Assembly: GCF_009362815.1 (NCBI RefSeq)
Contig: NZ_WHNX01000018.1
Span: 1-58,673, forward strand
From: Alkalibaculum sporogenes
Lineage (GTDB): Bacteria > Bacillota > Clostridia > Eubacteriales > Alkalibacteraceae
Reading direction: 5' to 3'
Length of the DNA stretch: 58,673 nt
This document shows positions 25,641 to 32,371 of the stretch, piece after piece. The translations under genes and the position numbers were made by a program. Every line of letters begins with the position of its first letter. Position 1 is the stretch's first letter. The notes below the pieces were generated by a model. That model was not told the origin of the DNA and searched no databases. It saw only the letters and a program-made list of their open reading frames with translations.

Positions 25641-26598
25641 TTCCTAGACTGTTGCGAAGTAGTTTAGCCTCGATATCGTCATAATCATAATCATTGTGAT
25701 CATTAGAAATTTTCTGTATTGCCCTACCTCCGCCACTTGGTGGTATCGGATTATTAGGCGGTGAATAATTTATATAATCTATATATGGTTCATCTGGTCC
25801 AAAAAATGTAGCTAAGTGCTTAATATATCTTTCTTCAAGTTTTTGAGCCCTGCAGTATCTTGCATAATTAATAGCAGCCTTCAACATAATCTCGGGATCG
25901 TGCTTTTGTTTCACTCTAGCAATAAATGCTTTTCGCGCTTTAGCCTTTTCTTTTCTACGCGGATATATAATCCATATCTTTTCAAATTCCTCAATATATT
26001 TATTGTCTTTGCGATCCTCATTCTTACTGTGGTCTGGATCCGCTCCCCTTGGTTCACTTTCACCAAGATTCTCAGCAGGGACTTCTTTACAAACATTCTG
26101 AATTTGATTTTCAGGCAAATCACACACATATGTTTTTTTGCTAATGCTACTGCTATTGCTTATGCTAATGCTAGAGATAGAGTATAGATACTCTATAAAT
26201 ACTCTATCTAAATACTCACTTTTCTTATTACAAATGCTAATAAAGCTCTCTGTGAATTCGAAGGTTTTAACTTCCTCAAGATCTTTTTTTATAGCAGCCT
26301 TTGCCTTTGGTGAATTGCTACTATTATGCTTAAACCAATTAAGAATCATTAGCTCACTATTTTCAAATGAATATAGTACTTTTCCGTACTCAATAAACTT
26401 ATGTATTAGCTTCTTTACTGTATCCTGATTGTATCCAGTTTCATGTGCTATGTTTCGTATTGTAATCTGATAGATCCCAAGCAAATTGGTATAGTCATTT
26501 GTCATTAGGTATAAATAAAAATACTTCTCCTCCGGAGTCAAGTCTTGCATATCAACATCACACCAGAAAGAAGTCTCTATCTTTCGATATAATGCCAT
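25615..26598 (-). CDS. Phage replication initiator, replisome-organizer type
   Basis: 327 residues. The N-terminal ~110 residues (ALYRKIETSFWCDVDMQDLT, YFYLYLMTN) match the winged-helix domain of phage replisome organizers / DnaD-like N-termini. A Ser/Ile-rich linker (about 140-155) is encoded by DNA repeats that probably form the origin. The C-terminal part has a YPRRKEKAKARKAF segment seen in phage replication proteins. It binds the origin and would recruit host helicase, as no phage helicase or loader is seen nearby. Confidence 0.82.
   Translation of the reverse strand: MALYRKIETSFWCDVDMQDLTPEEKYFYLYLMTNDYTNLLGIYQITIRNIAHETGYNQDTVKKLIHKFIEYGKVLYSFENSELMILNWFKHNSSNSPKAKAAIKKDLEEVKTFEFTESFISICNKKSEYLDRVFIEYLYSISSISISNSSSISKKTYVCDLPENQIQNVCKEVPAENLGESEPRGADPDHSKNEDRKDNKYIEEFEKIWIIYPRRKEKAKARKAFIARVKQKHDPEIMLKAAINYARYCRAQKLEERYIKHLATFFGPDEPYIDYINYSPPNNPIPPSGGGRAIQKISNDHNDYDYDDIEAKLLRNSLGSDFHASAN
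26139..26217. other. Candidate phage replication origin (iterons within the initiator gene)
   Basis: Two repeat sets inside the initiator gene. First, TGCTA-type hexamer-like repeats over 26139-26173. Second, ATACTC motifs: ATAGAGTAT (26177-26185) facing ATACTCTAT (26188-26196) as a perfect 9-bp inverted repeat, then ATACTCTAT again (26199-26207) and ATACTC (26212-26217). The protein here is a low-complexity Ser/Ile linker, so the DNA is constrained more than the protein. Confidence 0.6.
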
Positions 26599-26600
26599 AA

Positions 26601-26852
26601 TTATCCCTCCTCAGATATTTCACTAAATAAGTCGTTTATTTCAACCTCATTGGATACAATCTCACATTCATAGAACAACATTAAATTTATTAATGAAGAT
26701 TTTAGATCATTTAGCAGCTTCAACTCTTCCTCTTCTTTCATAGTGACTGGTGCTAAATTTATGTTGTTTTTTATTTTCCTAAGTTCTTGATTTTTATATC
26801 TAATCTGGCAAGTTACATAATCTAAAACTTCTATCCTATTATTCTTGTCCAT
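26601..26852 (-). CDS. Small early phage protein
   Basis: ATG at 26850-26852 is preferred over an upstream start because GGGGGA stands six bases before it. 83 residues, helical, charged and acidic at the C-terminus. It directly precedes the replication initiator gene, three bases apart. No family recognised. Confidence 0.5.
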   Translation of the reverse strand: MDKNNRIEVLDYVTCQIRYKNQELRKIKNNINLAPVTMKEEEELKLLNDLKSSLINLMLFYECEIVSNEVEINDLFSEISEEG

Positions 26853-26872
26853 AATAATCCCCCAATAATTGT

Positions 26873-27076
26873 TTAATATCCTTGCAAACACTTTATTATC
26901 ATGTCTTTAACTTCTTGTACTGAAAATACTTTGTCACCTTTGATCAAATCTAATTCTTTTAAAGTCTGTTTTGCCATTTGATCACATGTTTTAGGTAAAT
27001 TCTTATTTACCTCTGCTAAACTATTCCAAAATTTATCAAATTGACTTTGATTTTCTCGTGTATTTTCATAGATCAT
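26873..27076 (-). CDS. Small early phage protein
   Basis: 67 residues, helical, with one cysteine near the centre and one near the C-terminus. It lies just upstream of 26601-26852 on the same strand. No family recognised. A GC-rich hairpin without U-tract (27124-27143) separates it from the next gene upstream. Confidence 0.45.
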   Translation of the reverse strand: MIYENTRENQSQFDKFWNSLAEVNKNLPKTCDQMAKQTLKELDLIKGDKVFSVQEVKDMIIKCLQGY

Positions 27077-27153
27077 TTATTTTTCCTCCTCAATTTAAAG
27101 CTAGCAAATATAATATTATTAGCAGGGGAGCACACTCTCCCCTCTCTATATAA

Positions 27154-27306
27154 TTAAAAATTACAGTATGCAGTATAGGCATAACTTTCTGATCTCATAT
27201 CCATCTGATTATTCATTTCACGCTCTAAATTTTTAATTGCCTTCTCATCAAGTCCTAATGCCTTTGCTGCTAAGATCATATAGCCAATTGCTTCTCCATT
27301 ATTCAT
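27154..27306 (-). CDS. 50-aa early phage peptide
   Basis: ATG at 27304-27306 with AAGGAGG about ten bases before it; TAA at 27154-27156. The peptide is helical (GEAIGYMILAAKALGLDEKA) with a Tyr-rich end. Family unknown but the ribosome site is strong. Confidence 0.55.
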   Translation of the reverse strand: MNNGEAIGYMILAAKALGLDEKAIKNLEREMNNQMDMRSESYAYTAYCNF

Positions 27307-27380
27307 TTTTGGGCATCCTCCTTATTTTTTTTGCTAATTTTATAGTCAATATGATATAATTTATTAAAGATATTTTTTAT

Positions 27381-27872
27381 CTAGCCTTGAGTTGAAATAG
27401 TTTGGTCGCTGTTCAACTCTTTTTTTATGCTTAATCTTAACTCTTGAATGGTCTTTTCCATCTTGTCAAAGAAATTCATGACAAAATCTAGTTCTACAAT
27501 TTCACTATCATCTATAATTCCGTCCTCTGTAATATCCAACAACTTATCCTTTGCATCTTCTAATTCTCTAAGAGAACGAATCATTTGAAGGCTCACTACT
27601 GCTAAATCTTTGTTATCCAGTTTGTTATAATGATTTGCTCCAATGGGGCATTTGTCAGTGCAGTAATGATTAATTAAGAGGGGATCACCATATAGATCAC
27701 TCATTAGTAATACTGATTCTGCTCCTGGTACACATTTATCTGTTTCCCATTTTCCAATTGTCTCTGGCTCTACATAAAGACTTCTAGAAGCTTCCTCCCT
27801 ACTACTTATTCCAGCAAGTTTTCTAGCTCTGAAATACATATTTCCTATTGCTTTTGTTGCTTGGCGAGTCAT
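27381..27872 (-). CDS. XRE-type transcriptional regulator
   Basis: 163 residues from ATG 27870-27872, which has GGAAGTGAG before it; an upstream in-frame start at 27893 is less likely. Residues about 10-60 are a helix-turn-helix (AGISSREEASRSLYVEPETIGKWE read in two parts), followed by a Cys-containing segment (CTDKCPIG) and an acidic coiled coil. The middle-early position suggests control of phage early genes. The target is unknown. Confidence 0.7.
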   Translation of the reverse strand: MTRQATKAIGNMYFRARKLAGISSREEASRSLYVEPETIGKWETDKCVPGAESVLLMSDLYGDPLLINHYCTDKCPIGANHYNKLDNKDLAVVSLQMIRSLRELEDAKDKLLDITEDGIIDDSEIVELDFVMNFFDKMEKTIQELRLSIKKELNSDQTISTQG

Positions 27873-27978
27873 TTTATTCTCACTTCCTTTCATTTATAAT
27901 TAAGTTATAAAGAACTTTCTTTCGTAGTTGTCCATCATTTGCTCGTTTGAGCAGCCTTAGCCACTCTCCATATGTACT

Positions 27979-28134
27979 TTATCCTTCCTTCACTTCATCC
28001 CTCTTCAAACTCTCTTCAACCAAATGTTGTTTGTATGACTGATACATCTGCCGGGTGAATCTCTTCGATGCTTCCGGCAAAGCCTCCGGGTTAATGATTT
28101 CGACCGTAAGCCGTTTCTCATTTTTCTTAGGCAC
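27979..28134 (-). CDS. 51-aa early phage protein
   Basis: GTG start at 28132-28134 with a GGGGGTGAG ribosome site; TAA at 27979-27981. A basic N-terminus is followed by PEALPEASKRFTRQMYQSY, a pattern I have seen in small early genes of Firmicute phages. Function unknown. Confidence 0.55.
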   Translation of the reverse strand: MPKKNEKRLTVEIINPEALPEASKRFTRQMYQSYKQHLVEESLKRDEVKEG

Positions 28135-28239
28135 ATGCTCACCCCCTTACTTTAAGTTATGTGTTACTATATTTGTCCTATCACTAATTACTCACACATC
28201 TCAATCATGGTATAATATTCATGAAAGGAGGTGTTGAAA

Positions 28240-28518
28240 ATGATTCGTATTACATTTATAGATGGAGAGCATATCGATATTTCAAGGGATACGACGTTAA
28301 TAGGTATTAATAATAGTTCAAGAAATAAACGAGATGAAACATTCTACTTACAACAGGAATATAACAGTATTGTCGATAATGGGTTAAGTCTATTAACGAC
28401 AGATGAACGCCTAGGTATTACAGGCTTCATTTTGTCCTTTGATTGTTTTACACTCGGCGAAAGTGAAAATGAAACTATCTACTTAAAGTCAGCTGTTAAA
28501 TCTATCTCTGTAATTTAA
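28240..28518 (+). CDS. Plus-strand protein of unknown function within the early region
   Basis: 92 residues from ATG 28240, seven bases after AAGGAGGTG; a -10 TATAAT stands at 28211-28216. It is the only plus-strand gene inside the otherwise minus-strand early operon. Its 3' end overlaps the convergent gene at 28502-28771 by 17 bases. The protein looks alpha/beta with a short basic patch. No family recognised. It may be expressed in the lysogen. Confidence 0.55.
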   Translation: MIRITFIDGEHIDISRDTTLIGINNSSRNKRDETFYLQQEYNSIVDNGLSLLTTDERLGITGFILSFDCFTLGESENETIYLKSAVKSISVI

Positions 28519-28771
28519 GTTTATGACGTCGTGCTATATTTTCTACTAGTACGACGTGATTACTATTTAATAAGTTATTAACCATTAACTCTTTCCATCT
28601 TTGATAGAATTCATATTCAAGCTTAGGTACATAAAATTTTTGAAGTACTTTATTTCCGTTTTTCTCGCATTTAACTTCATAATTTGAATATATCTGTAGT
28701 TCATCAACTATACTACTCGTAATAGAACTGTCAAAATTATTAATCTGAAATATCTTCATTTTGTCTTCCAT
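28502..28771 (-). CDS. Small early phage protein, convergent with 28240-28518
   Basis: 89 residues, ATG after GGTGGA, mixed charge with a basic C-terminus (RRHKLKLQR). It lies in the early operon after the Cro-like gene. Its convergent tail-to-tail overlap with the plus-strand gene could allow mutual antisense effects. No family recognised. Confidence 0.5.
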   Translation of the reverse strand: MEDKMKIFQINNFDSSITSSIVDELQIYSNYEVKCEKNGNKVLQKFYVPKLEYEFYQRWKELMVNNLLNSNHVVLVENIARRHKLKLQR

Positions 28772-28775
28772 ACTT

Positions 28776-28800
28776 TTCCACCCCCCTACCCTGTTTCCTT
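28776..28800. repeat. 25-bp direct repeat, copy 1
   Basis: Identical to 29086-29110. On the minus strand it encodes the end Lys-Glu-Thr-Gly-stop and a GGGGGGTGGA ribosome site for the next gene. In this copy the four codons continue a short open frame resembling the start of the peptide at 28846-28956, so a gene-plus-leader module seems to have been duplicated. Confidence 0.85.
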
Positions 28801-28845
28801 TTCATCTATCGAAAGATTAATTTCTATCCTTACTCTTTCAATTTC

Positions 28846-28956
28846 TTAGTTATTTGTACGTAGTTCTTGTAATAGTTTCTGTTGTTTTTGCAGAAGTTTT
28901 TCCAACTCATTCATGCCTTCTAAGTTTATTGAAGTTTTTATTTTGACTCTTTCCAA
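28846..28956 (-). CDS. 36-aa early phage peptide
   Basis: TTG start at 28954-28956 after GGGGGTGAG; TAA at 28846-28848. The product is ERVKIKTSI followed by a short Leu/Gln coiled coil. Directly downstream, the frame after its stop encodes a similar ERVRIEINLS segment without a good start, apparently a degenerate duplicate. Function unknown. Confidence 0.4.
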   Translation of the reverse strand: MERVKIKTSINLEGMNELEKLLQKQQKLLQELRTNN

Positions 28957-28995
28957 CTTTCTCACCCCCTAACTCTAATTAAACATATGGTACCT

Positions 28996-29082
28996 TTAAC
29001 GTCTCAGGTTGATAAGACAACAAAATATTGACACTAGAAGAGCAAATAAAGCAACAATCAATTGAAAATTAATTTCCAACAA
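28996..29082 (-). CDS. 28-aa membrane peptide
   Basis: TTG at 29080-29082 (or 29077-29079) follows the GGTGGAAGG in the 25-bp repeat. The peptide is one hydrophobic helix with two central cysteines and a basic end. It lies just after the Cro-like gene. Small membrane peptides of this kind occur in temperate phages, function unknown. Confidence 0.35.
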   Translation of the reverse strand: MLEINFQLIVALFALLVSIFCCLINLRR

Positions 29083-29085
29083 ACC

Positions 29086-29110
29086 TTCCACCCCCCTACC
29101 CTGTTTCCTT
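29086..29110. repeat. 25-bp direct repeat, copy 2
   Basis: Exact partner of 28776-28800. On the minus strand it is the end of the Cro-like gene plus the ribosome site of the next small gene. Confidence 0.85.
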
Positions 29111-29302
29111 AAAATTTTCATCATCATCAAAAAACTTTGTCCAATCAAACTCTAGAACAGATGCTATTTTTTTTGCTAGTTTTACAGATGGTAATCTTTC
29201 TCCTGCTTCAATTTTCCGGATGTATATTTCCGAACAACCTACTATATTTGATAATTGTTCTTGAGTGATCTCTTTTTTTGTCCTAAGTATTGACAGTTGC
29301 AT
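29096..29302 (-). CDS. Cro-like XRE regulator
   Basis: 68 residues, one helix-turn-helix (KKEITQEQLSNIVGCSEIYI, about 9-28) with short C-terminal tail. It is divergent from the repressor at 29434 and lies first in the leftward early operon, the position of Cro. Its promoter (TTGACT 29351-29356, 18 bases, TACAAT 29327-29332 on the minus strand) overlaps two operators. It should repress the lysogenic promoter. Confidence 0.85.
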   Translation of the reverse strand: MQLSILRTKKEITQEQLSNIVGCSEIYIRKIEAGERLPSVKLAKKIASVLEFDWTKFFDDDENFKETG

Positions 29303-29319
29303 TATTTATCCCCTCCTTT

Positions 29320-29408
29320 GATACGTATTGTATCAGATACATAATGTATCAGTCAATAGTTTTTGAAACTTTTTGTATATTTTATTGATTATGGATACAC
29401 AGAGTATC
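29320..29408. promoter_or_regulatory. Lysis-lysogeny switch: three GATAC-N5-GTATC operators
   Basis: Three 15-bp palindromes share GATAC-N5-GTATC: 29320-29334, 29336-29350 and 29394-29408. The first two cover the leftward early promoter (-35 TTGACT at 29351-29356, -10 TACAAT at 29327-29332 on the minus strand); the third lies just before the repressor gene. This is the layout of a CI/Cro-type bistable switch. A rightward promoter probably uses TTGAAA at 29363-29368, its -10 is unclear. Confidence 0.85.
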
Positions 29409-29433
29409 TATAATCAAATTAGGAGTGATGCTT

Positions 29434-29835
29434 ATGTTAGGTAATATTTTAAAAGAGTTACGTGGTGAAAGAAGTCAAGAGGAGATTTCAGAGCAATTAG
29501 GTATATCTAGAGCACGATATTCTCACTATGAAACTGATAGAAGAGAACCTGATATAGAAACTCTAAAATTGTTATCAGATTTTTATAAAGTATCCATAGA
29601 TTACTTACTTGGCAAAACAAAGGATCCTATTCCTTACCATATAATTAGTGAAGACATAGAACTCACCCCAAAGGAACGTTTAAAAGAACTCTTTCAACAT
29701 CCAAAAATTAGGGATAAAGAGCTTGCCTTTAAAGACTTTGATTCAATGGATGATGAAGATATAGAATCAATTATTGAATATGTAGAAGCTAGATATTTAC
29801 TTGCTGAGAAGAGAAAAAACGACAATAGAGAATGA
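29434..29835 (+). CDS. CI-type XRE repressor
   Basis: 133 residues from ATG 29434 with AGGAG eight bases upstream (in-frame GTG 29425 and ATG 29428 are too near that site). The N-terminal helix-turn-helix (RSQEEISEQLGISRARYSHYE, two parts) is followed by the SIDYLLGKTKDP linker and an acidic C-terminal helical part. It is small and lacks a LexA-like peptidase domain, so inactivation likely goes through the ImmA-type peptidase encoded at 36594. In related mobile elements immA sits beside the repressor gene; here a 6.5-kb defense cargo separates them. Confidence 0.88.
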   Translation: MLGNILKELRGERSQEEISEQLGISRARYSHYETDRREPDIETLKLLSDFYKVSIDYLLGKTKDPIPYHIISEDIELTPKERLKELFQHPKIRDKELAFKDFDSMDDEDIESIIEYVEARYLLAEKRKNDNRE

Positions 29836-29836
29836 C

Positions 29837-29872
29837 AACTACGGTTTAATAAGTGAGCCGTAGTTTTTTTTA
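29837..29872 (+). terminator. Terminator after the repressor
   Basis: AACTACGG pairs with CCGTAGTT around a 13-base loop, and eight or more T follow. It isolates the repressor from the defense operon, which therefore needs its own promoter. Confidence 0.85.
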
Positions 29873-30001
29873 AGTGTTATTGCATAATTTGTAATATAGG
29901 GTAAATAATTATTGATTTATCTGTTTTTATATCAATTATTGAATATTACCAGAAAAATATGATTAAAAATTAATTTTATAATGAATAAAGATAAATTAAC
30001 T

Positions 30002-30019
30002 ATCACAAGATGTTGTGAT
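30002..30019. promoter_or_regulatory. 18-bp palindrome before the defense operon
   Basis: ATCACAA-GATG-TTGTGAT is a perfect inverted repeat a few bases upstream of the GAGGGGGA ribosome site of the OLD nuclease gene. A TATAAT lies at 29977-29982. The palindrome may be an operator or an RNA hairpin that limits translation. Confidence 0.5.
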
Positions 30020-30034
30020 TCGAGGGGGAAAATT

Positions 30035-32371
30035 ATGTATATTAAATGTGTTGAAATACAGAATTTTAGAAAACTTAAATCTTGTCGTATCGAATTTACT
30101 GAAGAAACAACTTTATTTGTTGGTGCAAATAATAGTGGAAAAACCTCCGCAATGGATGCTCTTGTAAAATTCTTAATTCGAAGTAATCAATTTACGATAA
30201 TGGACTTTACCTTATCTAATTGGAGCGTTATTAATAACATAGGTATGAAATGGGAATCCAATTACAGTGAAAATATTAGTTTGGAATCATCAATAGATGA
30301 ATGGAAAGATATACTACCTACTATGGATGTCTGGCTTCAAGTTGAAGAAAATGAAATACATTATGTAACACATCTTATACCCACTTTAAGCTGGAAAGGA
30401 GGTTTGTTAGGAGTTCGATTGAGACTTGAACCAAAAGATATTGATACTCTACTCTATGATTATTGTATATCAAGAGCTAAAGCTAAAAAAACCATATCTG
30501 ATGCTCAAATAGATCACGGAGAGGATCCTATTGCTTTAGAACTATGGCCAAGAAATATGAGAGATTTTTTAGACAAAACTCTTCTAACTCATTTTACTAT
30601 AAGAGCTTACTTACTAGATGATTCAAAATATAGAACTGTTAGCAATCATATAGTTACTCCACAAGATCTATCCAATGAAAATGAGCCATTAGATAAAGAT
30701 CCTTTTAAAGGTTTAATCCTTATACATAACATAGATGCTCAGCGTGGTTTTTCTGATCCAGACAGAAAAAATGATTTATCAGAAAGTAACGTAACAAGTA
30801 ATAAAAACGTTGGAATGCTTTCTTCACAGTTGAGAACATATTACTCTAAGCATTTAAATCCAACAATCGCCCCTAACTCTAAAGATATAGGAGCTTTAGA
30901 TGCCATTGAAAGAGCACAAAAATCCTTTGATGAAAATTTAAAAAAGGGATTTGAAGAAGCAATTCTAGAACTAAGTAAATTAGGTTATCCTGGATTTTCT
31001 GATCCCAAGATAACAATATCTACAAAAATAAGACCTATTGATAGCCTAAATCATAATTCAGCTGTTCAATTTGAACTTATGAGTGAAAATCCTGAAAATA
31101 ATACAGTTCCTTTAAGATTACCAGAACAATATAATGGTTTAGGTTATCAAAACCTAATTTCTATGGTTTTTAAGTTGATGCAATTTCGTGATGAATGGAT
31201 GCAAGTAGGCAAATTAGAAGAAAGTTTAAAATCTGATAGTAGTTATTTGATACCCCCATTACACCTTGTCTTAATTGAAGAACCAGAAGCACACCTACAT
31301 ATTCAAGTCCAACAAGTCTTTATTAAAAAGGCATATGATATTTTACGTAATCATGAAAATTTAAAGGAAAATAATAATTTCACAACACAAATGGTTGTTA
31401 GTACACATTCCAGTAGTATTGCTCATGAAATGAACTTTAGTTGCCTCCGATATTTTCGTAGAATAGCTGTTATTAAAGAAGGTGAAGTACCCACAACTAA
31501 TATAATAAATTTATCTGAAGTATTCGGTCAAAAAAATAAAGAAGATAAAATAGGTGAAACTAATCGATTTGTGAGCAGATATATAAAATCAACACATTGT
31601 GATTTATTCTTTGCAGATGCAGCTATATTAATAGAAGGTCCTGCAGAGCGAATGTTGATTCCTCATTTCATTCGACATAATTTTGTAAAATTAAATCAAT
31701 CATATATTTCTTTGTTAGAAATAGGTGGTAGTCATGCTCATCGTTTAAAACCTTTAATTGAATCTTTAGGAATAACAACTTTAATAATTACTGACTTAGA
31801 CTGTAAAGATCCTTCTACCGGAAAAAAAGTACAACCCTCTAAAAATAAAGGATTAGAAAGTAGAAATACAACTTTAAGAAGTTGGATTCCTGGAGAATCA
31901 AGTATCGATAAATTATTGAATCTAAATTCAGACGATAAAGTAAAAAAATCTGATGATTTTTTTAATATACGAGTAGCTTATCAGTATCCTATTAATATTA
32001 AATTAGACAAAAATACTACTGTAGATGCATTGTCGAATACATTTGAAGATGCATTAGTCTTCAGTAATTTAGATACCTTTAAAAAGCTAGAGGGAAATGG
32101 ATTAATTAAAAAATTTAACGATGTAATTAATAAAAGTACAAAGGTTACAGAATTAGAAGATAGTTTTTTTAATATATTAAAGAGTTCAAATACAAATAAA
32201 GGTGAATTTTCTTTAGATCTGCTTTATTTAGAAGATCCCGAAACTCTAAATATACCAAACTATATTCATGAAGGTTTAACCTGGTTACAAGAGCAATTAG
32301 AAACAAAAAAAGAATGTGTTATAAAACATTCTTTACAAAAAATTCAGATACCTGTAACGGAGGGTATTTAA
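30035..32371 (+). CDS. OLD-family ATP-dependent nuclease, GajA-like (ABC ATPase + TOPRIM)
   Basis: About 778 residues from ATG 30035 (GAGGGGGA ribosome site); a longer frame to 29981 is less likely. ATPase half: Walker A GANNSGKT (30-37), Walker B LVLIEEPEAHLH (about 412-423), then STHSSS. TOPRIM half: LIEGPAE (about 530-537) and ITDLDCKD (about 583-590) supply the catalytic Glu and Asp-x-Asp. With the UvrD-like helicase directly after it, this is the layout of Gabija, in which GajA nicks DNA and GajB acts as helicase partner. It is longer than the classical ~580-residue GajA, so it may be a diverged type. Confidence 0.85.
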   Translation: MYIKCVEIQNFRKLKSCRIEFTEETTLFVGANNSGKTSAMDALVKFLIRSNQFTIMDFTLSNWSVINNIGMKWESNYSENISLESSIDEWKDILPTMDVWLQVEENEIHYVTHLIPTLSWKGGLLGVRLRLEPKDIDTLLYDYCISRAKAKKTISDAQIDHGEDPIALELWPRNMRDFLDKTLLTHFTIRAYLLDDSKYRTVSNHIVTPQDLSNENEPLDKDPFKGLILIHNIDAQRGFSDPDRKNDLSESNVTSNKNVGMLSSQLRTYYSKHLNPTIAPNSKDIGALDAIERAQKSFDENLKKGFEEAILELSKLGYPGFSDPKITISTKIRPIDSLNHNSAVQFELMSENPENNTVPLRLPEQYNGLGYQNLISMVFKLMQFRDEWMQVGKLEESLKSDSSYLIPPLHLVLIEEPEAHLHIQVQQVFIKKAYDILRNHENLKENNNFTTQMVVSTHSSSIAHEMNFSCLRYFRRIAVIKEGEVPTTNIINLSEVFGQKNKEDKIGETNRFVSRYIKSTHCDLFFADAAILIEGPAERMLIPHFIRHNFVKLNQSYISLLEIGGSHAHRLKPLIESLGITTLIITDLDCKDPSTGKKVQPSKNKGLESRNTTLRSWIPGESSIDKLLNLNSDDKVKKSDDFFNIRVAYQYPINIKLDKNTTVDALSNTFEDALVFSNLDTFKKLEGNGLIKKFNDVINKSTKVTELEDSFFNILKSSNTNKGEFSLDLLYLEDPETLNIPNYIHEGLTWLQEQLETKKECVIKHSLQKIQIPVTEGI

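Noticed and set aside
26139-26217. CRISPR-like short repeats
   Set aside because: Units are too short, have no regular spacers and lie inside a gene; they fit origin iterons better. No CRISPR array was seen anywhere in the window.
28055-28237. Plus-strand 60-codon frame
   Set aside because: It is antisense to the 51-aa early gene at 27979-28134, which has a good ribosome site; this one has none.
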